Shown piece by piece: positions 1 to 12,200 of a stretch of DNA of 64,000 nucleotides (positions are counted from its first letter, which is position 1; the number at the start of each line of letters is the position of its first letter). Source of the DNA: Sinohyriopsis cumingii (Eukaryota; Mollusca; Bivalvia; Unionida; Unionidae). Where the stretch lies: positions 138,824,493 to 138,888,492 of the forward strand of contig CM068827.1 in NCBI GenBank assembly GCA_028554795.2, given 5' to 3'. The notes beneath the pieces were generated by a model. The model was not told the origin of the DNA and did no database searches. It was given only the letters and a program-made list of their open reading frames with translations. Position numbers and translations under genes: made by a program.

Positions 1-187
1 ATCTCTCTATTTCTGTCTCACCATTTTTTGTGAAAAATGCACAACAACCTACCGAGAATGTTCTGCAATGGTGATGATAAAACAATATTGAAGTTTTGTG
101 TGAACAAATGTTAAAGATTGTTTGCCAGCTCACAACTCCAAAAAAAAGGTGTGACACACAGCATTCCACATAAAATCTTTGTATTAC

Positions 188-284
188 CTTTCCTAACTGA
201 CTGCTAAGCTGCTGCATGGAATCTATAACTGATGTTATGTTTTGCTCAATCTTCTTTGTTCTTGTGAAATGTTTACATAACACC
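188..284 (-). CDS. TBK1: TBK1-like exon 15: C-terminal coiled-coil (last exon in window)
   Basis: Encodes [20 protein letters not shown] then [12 protein letters not shown], a coiled-coil segment corresponding to the stretch after SEEW in TBK1. Acceptor ATTTTTTCAG, donor GTAATA, ends in phase 0, so at least one further coding exon lies left of the window. The C-terminal coiled coil binds TANK/NAP1-type adaptors in vertebrates. Confidence 0.85.
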
Positions 285-3200
285 CTGAAAAATAATAACA
301 TCAATAGCTAGCTAATTAGGATTGTTCAAAAAATGACAATTATATAAAACAAAGCCATATTTAGAAGAATTTTTTCTCTCTCCATGAATTCATTTTGTTC
401 TTTATTTTAAACACATTTTTTTCTAGGTTCCTTTAGTGAGTTTCAACACAAAAGTTTACTTCCCCTTATAAATCATACGTTAAACTGGACTGACCATTAT
501 TTTATGTGTTGTATGACAGAGGAAACAGAGGCTTAAGTGAACATGGCTGATATCTAAGCTTTTATGTAACGATGTTTCCTGTCAAACTTATTTAAATTAA
601 TTTCAGCCATTTTAGATAAGTCATCAGTAATGGCAACCATATCTGACAATGGATCAGTCTCATTTGTAGAGACTTGAAAGCATCTATGTAAGGATGATAT
701 CAAATGTGGTCAAAGGTTAAGAAAGGCTGGTTCAAGGAGTTTTTATTGTTAGTAATGGTGGCTTATCTGTGAAAATATATGCATTATCTACTGTACAAGG
801 AGGCCCTAATGCTAGGATTTTTCTGTCAAATTTGCTCAAATTAAACAAACATCAATAGCTGTAATATTTAGTCAATGGTTTATGCAGTTTCAGCAATGCC
901 AGCCATATTTGCTGGAAGATTGGCCTAATTTATCAAATATGGAGGGCCCTCATATGAAGATGTTTCCTATCTCAAAATATCTTCCGAGAATTGAGATATT
1001 TCAATATATTTCTCATTATGTAGTTGACAACTACACATTCTTCCCTAAATAATCCAGACACTTAGGATTAAAACTGAGCCATTTCTGAAACTATTCTGGT
1101 AAGTATACTGAAAATTTAAAAATATTTGTTGATATAAAAGTTTAGTTAATTTTTAATGGGAGTCATTTCACCCTAAATTTCATTCACATTAAAATTCTGT
1201 GATGTACATATCATAACATTATGATATAAACACTGGCAACTATTCAATAGACAGTTCTGAAACTGAGGTTGGATATTAGTGGCCACCATTTTACAAGACC
1301 AATTTTACGCTAATCACTTTAAGATCAACCATGCGATACTGCTTTTAAGAAAAGCTGTGTCTGGTTTGTCCAGAATATAATATTTATATAACTTATCTAA
1401 TGACATCTGTTATTTGCCAGTACGATGATCCCCTTGTATTGTAATGTAACAAGATTCCATTTCATAGCTTGCAAGCACAACTCATATTAATTTACTTAGC
1501 TTAAAAGCTTACTACTTGAAACCTAGGTAATTTGCTTAAATATGATATTGCTTATTCACTCAAATTAAAGATTCCCTAAGCTAATACAAATACTCTATGG
1601 GTAACCCTGAATGCTGAATAACAATAACTATTATACAAATACTCTGTGGGTAACCCTGAATACTGAATAACAATAACTATTAGACAAATACTCTGTGGGT
1701 AACCCTGAATACTGAATAATAATAACTCGTGTAAGTTCAGTCAGTGACAATTTACAAGATTCAGGTGGAAAACTAATTATAAATAAAATTCTGGAAGCCT
1801 ACAGTTTTGTTTTGTGTCATTTTTAGACATTTTTTTAAGGCAGCTCTTCACTGACTGCATAAATGTATACCAGAGGGTCTACAGACTTTACATATTTTAA
1901 GGTTTATTCACCTTAATGGAGAGAGTGTGAGAGAAAAAGAGGAAAGGAGATGAGGAAAAATTAAATAAGCCTCAATATGGCAATATCTTTTTCTCCCACT
2001 GATATATTTCAATTTCTTATTATGAAATATACAATAAACTGCTCTATTACATATCCATCTAATCTTACAAGGCTGATCTGGCAACTGATGCAGATATTCA
2101 ATCTTTGATTCTGTATCACACACCTAAAATTTCCATATCACACACCCAGCTTGGAACTTTTAAACTTGAAATATTCAATAGTCCACTTATACAATATCAG
2201 GAATGATTTATTGCTGTACATATTAAATTATTCAAAAATGTCAAAACATGTTTGTAATTTTATTGTTGTTGTTGTGGGGTTTAACACCATTTTTCAGCAC
2301 GATAGGCTATACATGGTGGCCAGTATTAATGGTGGAGGAAGAACCCAGAAAACCCCGGAAAGAACCACCGACCCACGAGAAGCTACTGGCATGTTTGTAA
2401 TTTTAAGAAATGCAGTCATACTGAGTGAAAATTACCACTTTTGATGATAAGGATAATGAAGAGTACCGCTAGCAGTGCTGAGCAGCCTATGGGCATTTCA
2501 ATGTATCTACTGCCAAGAAATTACAGTTTGTTGAGGTTGAAAACAATATTTAGGACAGAATGTTTGACAATGAGTTCTAAGATAAATCTGGTGTGCAAAG
2601 TGACACCAAACATATATGAGAGAGAGAGAGAGAGAGAGAGATTGACAGAAAGAGCTAGTACTTTACCATTGTAATCTTGTGTTGAAAAGCTTAAAAATCC
2701 AGACAAAGAAAGATTCAGGCAGTCATGTCAAGATTCAAGGCATGGTTAGAATTGCCCCCACATTCTGAGAAAACTTTACCCCATGATTAATTAGAAACTT
2801 AAATTAGTGTGTACCTGGTTATTTTAATGAAACCAGATTGTTTGTACCATGAACCAGATACTCTTAATAGTGACAACAGAGCTAGAAACAGATAATTAAG
2901 GGATTGTATTATTTATGGCTACAGCATCTGAACTTCAAATTAGTTTGCTAACTGCACAAATTGCTGAATTCTGTGTGCAACAGCTTTAAACAAAAAGGTC
3001 TAAGGAACTGATGAACAAACTTTTCTGAACCATGAAACTCTTGATCTCATTCCCAGCTTCAAAAATGATGAAAGCGAGAAGAGACATTCCACAATGAAAA
3101 TCATCCAAAATACCGAACTTACCCAAAAATCTTTTTACACTTCAGAGTTTCAAAAGTATGGTCTGTGGAATTTGAAAAATCTTTATTAGAAAGAGCAAGT

Positions 3201-6200
3201 TTAAGTGGAGGAACTTTCAGTTTGTCTCTTAATATTGCTGAGGAATCAAATTTGTTTGAGATTAAAATTAACAAACATGTACAACTTTAATTCTTTTGAC
3301 TTCAAGTAGAAACTAAACAGATGAAAAACAAAATATTATTCATAATGTCCTTGTTAAAAATATCCAAATAAATATTAAAACTCTAGTCTGCATGTCAGAA
3401 AGAGACTGAATCTTTGATTTCTTAAAGATATATGCTTAAATTATCAACTTTAAGTTCAATGCATCAATAATTTCTTGCATTAAATGAAAACGTAAAAACA
3501 GACTTTGAAAGTAATGTAGCTGAAGGAGTTTTCTGTATAATATTAATTTTTTTAATTACTTTTAGTCTGTGAAATTTGCCCTGCAATTAGCCTGGAAGCA
3601 GAATGTCTGTTCAGCAAGCAGGGTGTTAGAAAACGGGTCACTTACTGGTCCAAAACCATTGTTGCAACTGAGAAGTAAGGAAAAAATCCACTTGACTGAT
3701 TCTGCACTTCAATCCATTCAAATGTTATATACATAATTTTTAAAAATTCAACGCTAAAGAGTAAATCACCATATCAGCATTGCGGACAGATCAATGATGC
3801 AACGGCACAGTATATATCTAAGCCTAGCCCTGGTTACATACATGGGGATTTTTCTGAGGGTTGTACAATGATTTTCGCAAAACACCAAATGCCAAATTAA
3901 TTTTTTTTTTAAAAGTATACATTAAAATGTTGAAAAGAATGTTCTGTGACAGGGAGGAAGAACTGGTTCGATACTGCATAGCAACATATATATTGGCCTG
4001 AAAGCCTTGAACTATTCCTATACTTGTTCTTTCTGCCCAATCAGAACAAAACACATATGTAGTTTTGTCTATTTCTAGTACTGTAAAATATAATATTGGC
4101 TGTGGTCAGTTAGATTTTAATGATTTCCAACGTAAGGACTTCTGCATGTCAAATACACTGCTGGAATTCCTGTATCAGTCATCTGTTAGGAATACATCTG
4201 GCAGAGCTCCTTTGAACCATTTCTATCCTCTGATTTTGATATCTGCTGCGTGGGTTCCATTTTGCAGTTTTCCAAAATCTGTCCATGTGACAGAAGAAAG
4301 CAGCTGAGTCATACTTGGTCTCTTTATGGCCAACTCAAGATGTCAAGGGCACATTCAAACTCTTATCGGGCCATCTTCATCAATATGCAGTTGTATGCAA
4401 AATATAATATAAAACATAAATACAAGTCCCTCACTTATAAGAACATAAATACAAGTCCCTCACTATAAGAACATAAATACAAGTCCCTCACTATAAGAAC
4501 ATAAATACAAGTCCCTCACTATAAAAACATAAATACAAGTCCCTCACTATAAGAACCTTCATTATAACACGGTTCCAGTAAATTAGGCAGGTATGGTCAT
4601 GGATCTTATTTCATTCCTCAGTAGACAAATTATGTCTCATGTACTTAATTATAAGGCCATCTCTCTATAGTTTTGCATGGACAGCATAACAGTGAGGAGA
4701 TACTACAAACATAAAATGTTACTCAAGAATCTTCTTAGTTTCCAAATCATATATAGTGAAACTTCCCTAAATATACCCCTCTGTAACCCATTTCTGTGCA
4801 AAGTGACTCAGCATACTGTGATCCCCCTTATAACATATACTGGCCATGGGGTCCATTCTAGGGATGAATGTACTTTAGATATTGAACTTGCCTCAGTAAA
4901 AAGTGATCTCATTTGTAACAGAACACTTGTATGGCTTCCCTAAACAGCATTATAGTGTGGGACCACTGTATTAATGAAACAGCATTATAGTTAGGGACCA
5001 CTGTACCAATCAAACACCATTATAGTTTAGAAACACTGTACTAATGAAACAGAATAGTGTGGAACCACTGTACTAATGAAACAGCTTTACAGTGTGAAAC
5101 CACTGTATTAATGAAACAGCTTTACAGTGTGAAACCACTGTATTACTGAAACAGATTTATGGTGTGGAACCACTGTATTAATGAAATAGCTTAATAGTGT
5201 GGAACCATTGTATTAATGAAATAGCTTAATAGTGTGGAGCCACTGTATTAATGAAATAGCTTAATAGTGTGGAACCATTGTATTAATGAAATAGCTTAAT
5301 AGTGTGGAGCCACTGTATTAATGAAATAGCTTTACAGTGTGAAACCACTGTATTAATGAAACAGCTTTATAGTGTGTGACCACTGTATTAATCAAACAGC
5401 ATTATAGTTAGGGACCGCTGTACTAATGAAACAGCATTCTAATTTAGAAACTGTACTAATGAAACAGAATAGTGTGGAACCACTGTACTAATGAAACAGC
5501 TTTACAGTGTGAAACCACTGTATTAATGAAACAGCACCATAGTGTGGGACAACTGTACTAATCTGTGGGCACGCTGTACTACCCTAACTTCGGTATAATG
5601 GACCTCAGTAAAAGGACCAAAGTTTTTGCTCTCAAAAGTCTGGTTTCAAGGAGTACCACTGCATATATTTCATTGTTTTTCATCATCCTTGCACAGACAT
5701 AATTCTGTCTATAAAAATATTACAAGATATTGAAACTGCAATTATATTCTTCAACATTCTAATCTTTAAAACCAATCCTTAATAAATAGCATAATAATAA
5801 TAATTTGGATGAATAGGCGATTTCCCCACATCCACCAGAACTTGGGAAAAATCCCAACAAAATGAAACCAATAGACTTGGTTGGTTGGATCTTTAACAAG
5901 AAACTTACCAAATATTTTTCATGCCCTCCCTGTAACACAGTTTTAGGTTTTCCATGCAGTGGTCATGTAAGACTGATACAAGACTTGTGAAGTATTCTTC
6001 TAGCTTTTGCCTTTAATGAGAAGAAAATGAAGCAATTGATTACAATTTGTCTATATTCAACGGATTTTTAAAAGAAATAAAAGCACACCTTATTCATTCT
6101 TATTATATATAGTTGTCACAGGGTGAAAAATGCAAAGCCAAGTGAGAATGGTGACACACCACTATTCTGTAGGCCATATGATGTTTGCCAAATTTATTTC

Positions 6201-9200
6201 AAAGGGGAGAGTAACTAGTGTTCCATCATGTCAAATGAACATGATAGACTCAAACCCTGGATCATCCTATTTTTAGGTGCTCTAACTTCCTTAACCAACT
6301 GAGTTCATACATATTACTAATTCCTGCAACTAATTTTCCCTTGCATTTCGGAAACATCTTCCATAACCATGATTATATAAACCCAGACTCTAGCCAAATA
6401 CGATGGAAGTACTTCTGCATTATCTCACTGGTTATCCGATTTCAAGGACTGAAAAATGACTCAAACATGGGTACCACCCGATCCCTCAACAGAAGCTCTA
6501 ACCAGCTGAGATACCCAAGCTCATACAACTACTCCATATACACACATATAAGTTGGGTCCAGCTGAAAATAACACAATGATATGCTGTTGCATAATGCAC
6601 AGGTAGATCAAAATCTGCATTCTTTGTTCTACTGATTAGTCTATAGACCCAGACAGAACTGCCTGCACATTAGGCAATGGCAGATCTGGATCTGTGCAGT
6701 TGGTCCTGACTTGTACACAAGTATATATGGTAACTCCTTTTTGCAACAAAGTCTTCTCATTTTTCCAACTTCTGCTGATACAACAATTGATTTAATATGA
6801 CATGCAAAATGAGATGCTTTTCTGGAGATTGTTGTTGTTGTTGTGGGGTTTAACGCCATTTTTCAGCACACGATAGGCTATGCATGGCAGCCAGTATTAA
6901 TGGTGGAGGAAGTTTCCGGGAAACCCCTGGGAAGAACCATCGACCCATGAGAAGCTACTGGCAAGATTTCTAACACAACCCAGATTGGCCAAACTTTTCT
7001 GGAGATAAATCAAACCTAACAAATCAAACCAGAGCATTGCAAATAAGCATGTTTTACTGCATGTTCCAAACCCACCCTCCACCCCCAAAGTATGATAGTA
7101 ATATTTTCAATATAAATTACAGTCTTATAAAAAAAGTTAAAGACCTTCTCAAACATCATCACAGGATGCATCCCTAAGCAAAATGGTTACCTCTGTCAGT
7201 TGCCTCTTTACTATCAGCACCTGTTGCATTAATGTACTGATGAATTCAACTGTATGCTGTGTTTCTCTGATAATACTTATCTGATTATGTTCATGTAAGG
7301 AAAAAAAGCTTATCAGTCTTTATCATAGAGACAAAGGCAGTACGTTTTGCCCATTACTTCTCCTTGCTGCCACCAGGTATCACTAGTTTTAGGGTGAGCA
7401 ATGGATGAACAAGAATGCTTGAATGGCAGGGAGGTTGAGAGGGTTTTAAAAGTAAAATGATCAAAAAGTATTCTTAGAGAATCATAATCTTCTACTGAAA
7501 AATTTGCCTCCTTCAAATATGTTTCTGATCACATTAACATTTGGAGAATAGGTCTTAGGAAGAGGTAATACTGAACATGCTACCTATACCCTGGGCAATT
7601 TTTTGAGGAAAAAAGGTCTGATTCCCTAATTGAAGGATAACCCATTTTTCTAATAGTGCAGCCAACAGTCACATGATTATTGACAACTATAGCTGGATAA
7701 GAAGAGAATTATTTAAATCTTACTGACAAACATCTCATTGGTGAATCCACTGAAAATGCTGAACTATACCCATCAGCAAGCTCTGCTGACATCATCTGGG
7801 TCTCCTCGTGATCTGGGCAGTGGCCACCAGACTTTCCAGATTCAAATCTTGTCTCTGCAAAGCTAGATCCTGGGGACAAAAACTCAAGAAAGTTAAATGT
7901 GCATGTGAGACAACATCTTCTATTATGTCTCACATTGAGATGCCTCTGATGGTAATCAGGGTCAACTTTGTCTCCTTGAACAGGAAAGAGAAAAAGTCAG
8001 CCAGTTGTGGCACTGAAGCACTCAAAGAGGATGATGCTGACTTTGCACTGCCCTCTAAATACACACCACTCATAATCCTTCAAAATGGAAAGCCTTCTCA
8101 ATCAGAAGATTATTTCCATGATCAGAGGTTTAAACTCTTTCCTTCGCAAGGCTCCCCTGATTTGGACTGGGACTGCATTTTCATTTGAGAAGATTCAGCT
8201 TGTCCAAATTTTGCTGGGAAGATCTGGTGCAAAAATCAAGTAAATCATTGACCTTGGACCTGTTGGGGGTTGGGGGTTGTTATGCTATCAGAATCAGTTT
8301 GAATCTCACCCCTTAATTTCTGTATTCTTTTGGTTCTAAAACTGGAGGTGGGTAGTCAGAGACCCACAAGCCCTCCCGATTGATTGAAAGTGCAATTCAG
8401 CCCAAAGTTTCTCGGTCTAAAATTGAAGAAATAAAGGCATGCAACTTTTGAATTCACCTTGTCAGAAAAAGACTGACTGTGTGATGCCACTAAAGAATAA
8501 AATTTTGATGCAAGATCCACTGATAGATGGGCCATTTGGTACAAATGATCTGATCAGAGTTGTCTGATAAAATTAGGACTACTTTCCCGCAGAGATGGTC
8601 CTTCCAGAAGATTGGTGAAAAGAGGCATTTCCCCTGCTTACTGCTGACAATACTGAAGACTTGGAAACAGGTGGGTTCCCCAAACCATACCTCCTGGCAT
8701 CCATACATACTGTAACTTTTAGTTGGGGCTTTTCCAAAAGAACTCCTGTCATGACTATGCCAATGACACAGGAATGATATTATCTCATTCATAATTATGA
8801 CCTTTTGATCCAGTGAACTATAAGAGGGAAACCATTGAGCCAAGAAGGTCAACTGTAAGGTGTGCATGACAAGAAAGCAAAATGATATCAGATCCTCTGC
8901 CAAAACTGAATGATTCAAGGAGTTGCAAAAACTCTTTTTATGTAATATATCTCTTGTTGGAATTGGACTCTACCAGCTAAAATATCCATATCAGTAAACA
9001 TTGGGGAGTCCAACAAGATTGAGATTGGCGAACTCCACGCCTAGGCGTCAGATGCCTATTCTGGATGGAGATTCAACTTTTCCTTGTTCACTAGAAAACT
9101 GAGATGTTTCAAAAGGGATAGGAGGTCATTCCTGACTTGATGAGAATAGAACTTACCACATGGTTCTGGAGGATGTAGTTCAAATACCACTGTGGATGAT

Positions 9201-12200
9201 GTTGACTGGAACAGGATAATGATGCAGTTCAGGCTCTTTGAAAATGCCTATGGGCTGATATTAAAACCAAATGGAAGAGCTAGGGACTGGTAAATATTCC
9301 CTTGACATGTAACTCAAGAAAATTTCTTCAATGCTGGGTGAACTGGGATCTGAAAGTATGCATCAGTCAGATGGCAAAGTTATCCCTTCTGATGGATAGT
9401 TGGATTCATTAAGCCATCTCCATTTTGAATATTTACAGAACTATGTACAATCTCCAATCACCTGTCTGTTGATTAATGACCTGACCTCCTACAGCATAAT
9501 TTCATCCTTCAGTGAATCCATAATGAGGGTCAGGTTGAATAAATTAAATCCAATGCCCCTCCGAAATGGTCTGGTTCATCAACTCATTCAGCAGAAATAA
9601 AGGGATTCATGATAGTTTAAATGCAAAAGTCTGGTGCCCACCATAAGGCTGGGGGTGGTCAGGGTGGTGAGTCAATGGTGGGTTTTGGAAGGCTTGGGGA
9701 ATGAGAAACCCTTCTTCTTGCACCCTCTATAACACTATCTCCTAAATTAAGTCAATTGCTGCCTCTGGACATCTGATAAGAATCAAGACTGATTCTGTTA
9801 TTGGGCAGGAAATAATCCATTATCTCTTTGTCTCTGATCATCTCTCCTACAACATTCAGAATGACTGGGCTAATATGACTGTGGAGGCCAAATGGCAAGA
9901 GGGAGCGGCAGTTCCTGAACTGCATGTCTCCTCGCTTCCTTGATTTTGCCTTCAAACAGCAATGGTGACCCAAGAAGTTTTGTCTTCAATGTAAGGGTAT
10001 GATGAAGTTTAAGTGATTCCAAATGTAGATTTGCATCTCATCACACCAAGTTAGCAGAGACAGTCAAAGCTTTCACATGGAATTATGTCCTGCCCTGTTG
10101 ATAGCTCTGGCTATTTGGTTTATGACTCCCAGGGATGGTTCAGCAAGATGGAAAATCACTAATGATGCCATGTCAAACATCAATGATGTGGCTACAATAT
10201 TACATGCCAATTTCAATGTTAGCACGTCAACACTGTAGAAAATAGAACCAGTTGAGTTTTCAGCTGCAAATTTCTTGTCTAAGGCCAGAAACTCAATATG
10301 AAAGATACCTGAGTGGGTTATTTGCCACTGAGATGAAAAGGTCACTGGTAATGCTTTTTGCGAAGTCTTAGAACTGCCGAGGCTGCACATCTTGTCAGAC
10401 AGAAATCTGCATTTGCCTGGATTGCACATCTTGCCAGGGGGGCCCTGAGTGGCCAAGTGGTCTAAAGTGCTTGCCATTCCGGATCACTGCCATCTCACCT
10501 GTCTCCGTGGGTTCGAGTCTCAGGCTCGGCTACAGTGGTTATGTGAGAAAGCTTGCCAGTAGCTTCTCATGGGTCGGTGGTTCTTCCCGGGGTTTACCAC
10601 GGTTCTTCCTCCACCAGTTATACTGGCCACCATGTATAGCTTATCCTGTGCTGAAAAATGGCTTTAAACGCTACAACAACAAGATCTTGCCAGATGGACA
10701 GTCTGTAATTGGCTGGACTGCATATCTTGCCAGATGGAAAGTCTGTATTTGCCTGGATGTCTATATTTGCCTGGATTGCATATTTTGCCAGACAGAGTAT
10801 ACATCTGCTAGATTGCATATCTTGTCAGATAGACAGTTTGCAAGTTTTTAAGACTGCATAAAAAGACAGGAGGGATACTCCTCCTCCTTGTCTAAATTTA
10901 CTGCAGCCTTGGCCTTGCATGCCTAAGTGGCAGTAGGGAGCAGAGGGCATTTAGAAACCAGCAACATCCAGTAAATATCTTCCTCTTCAGCCTCGAACTA
11001 CACTCAGTTCTCCCCATTTTCAGATCTGAGTAAATTAGACTTTTAGGTATTAAAGTATGACAAAATGGATCATTAAGACCAGGTACAACACCATACACTT
11101 TGGACATGTGCAAATGGAGGGTAAACCCATTGGGCTGCCTAAAAATGGAGGGACACTGTCATTTGGTAAAAGTTATCTATACACATGTGGTATGGATGTA
11201 CAGGCAGAAACTGTCCTAAATTTAGTACCAGTGCTACCACCTCCTGCATCAGTCAACATATCTGTATCTCTAACAATGGCGTATAAGCCTGTGATGATAG
11301 TAAAACACTAGCTCCTTGCTTATCCAATTCTGCTTAAGTGATATCTCATTTTCACTTGGGGAGGACCCAAAAAATATCCCCCACTAAGCCTGCAATTCAT
11401 TCCATCTTGGGATGGATACTTAAAATGTCCAACCCCAACAATGTTACCACCAACTCTTGCAACTGATTTCATCTTGGGGTGGATACTCAAAACAATGGAC
11501 TGCTCAATGTGAGACTTGACCCTTTTGTATCTATTTTTAACACTCTTCCACACGAGAGTTGATTAAATATCCTCTGTCCAGATCACATACACACAGCATG
11601 CCCCAGATGATGTACATTCTGTTGTGCATGTCCTAAATGACTTTAAACTTCTTACTTTTGGGATATGTCATCATCATAGTTTCACATAAATCACAAGAAT
11701 GAAAAATTAATAAATGAACATTTCAAAGGCGTTAACAATTTGTAAGAACAACACTTGCTACAGAGGAAGCAAAAACATGAAAAAAGCACAAAAACATCAA
11801 TAACAACACACATCAATGTTACTGTATTGTCACATAAGGTCAGAATAAACAAAGTTCACAAACGTGACAAATTCACATAAAAAAGTGGTCAAAATAAAAG
11901 ATACTGTATGCCATCTGTAGTAGAATCCTTACTACACACTAAAATCCCAAATTTTGGTATGAATGGCTGAAAACCATGGAGACAAACAAAGAATTTAATT
12001 ACAGTGTTGCCTAAATTGTAGTGAAAGATGAAAACTTGTAACAATTGGCAATTGTAAGGGTACGTAATTGGGAAGAGTTACTGCCCTTCATCTATATAAT
12101 ATAGATGGAAAGGAAAAATTTTTGGAGAATGTATCTGAAGGAGAAACAAAACCCTTATGGATGCTAAATGGATTATTTTCATTAACTGTCCATCTTTCAC

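Larger units (their letters stand above)
7262..12150 (-). mobile_element. DIRS-like retroelement relic D1
   Basis: Left end (7262-7390) and right end (about 12000-12150) are degenerate inverted copies of the terminal sequence shared with D2 and D3 (GACAAAGGCAGTA, TTGCCCATTACTTC). Minus-strand remnants in order: a gag-like block around 10073-10250 and 9752-9973, reverse-transcriptase tail at 9050-9200 ([18 protein letters not shown]), RNase H-like VVLILSDN near 8560, and a recombinase-end region near 7710-8000. Many stops and frameshifts are present. It carries a SINE and a minisatellite inside. The DIRS assignment is inferred from the inverted ends plus recombinase-like C-termini in sister copies. 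Confidence 0.6.

Noticed and set aside
3123..3162. Minus-strand 40-nt exon-like piece with TTCCACAG acceptor and GTAAGT donor
   Set aside because: It is open only in the frame that exon 14 cannot supply. Skipping it joins exon 14 to exon 15 and restores the conserved tryptophan codon.
3551..3680. Plus-strand open stretch behind TTACTTTTAG ([15 protein letters not shown]...)
   Set aside because: Two frames are open over the same bases, there is no partner exon, and no family was recognised.
7808..8188. 126-codon plus-strand open frame
   Set aside because: It lies antisense to the decayed recombinase part of D1 and resembles no protein.
10450..10520. Possible tRNA-Leu/Ser gene
   Set aside because: The pol III boxes belong to the head of a SINE with body, (CAA)n tail and target-site duplication. 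The arms do not pair as a functional tRNA.
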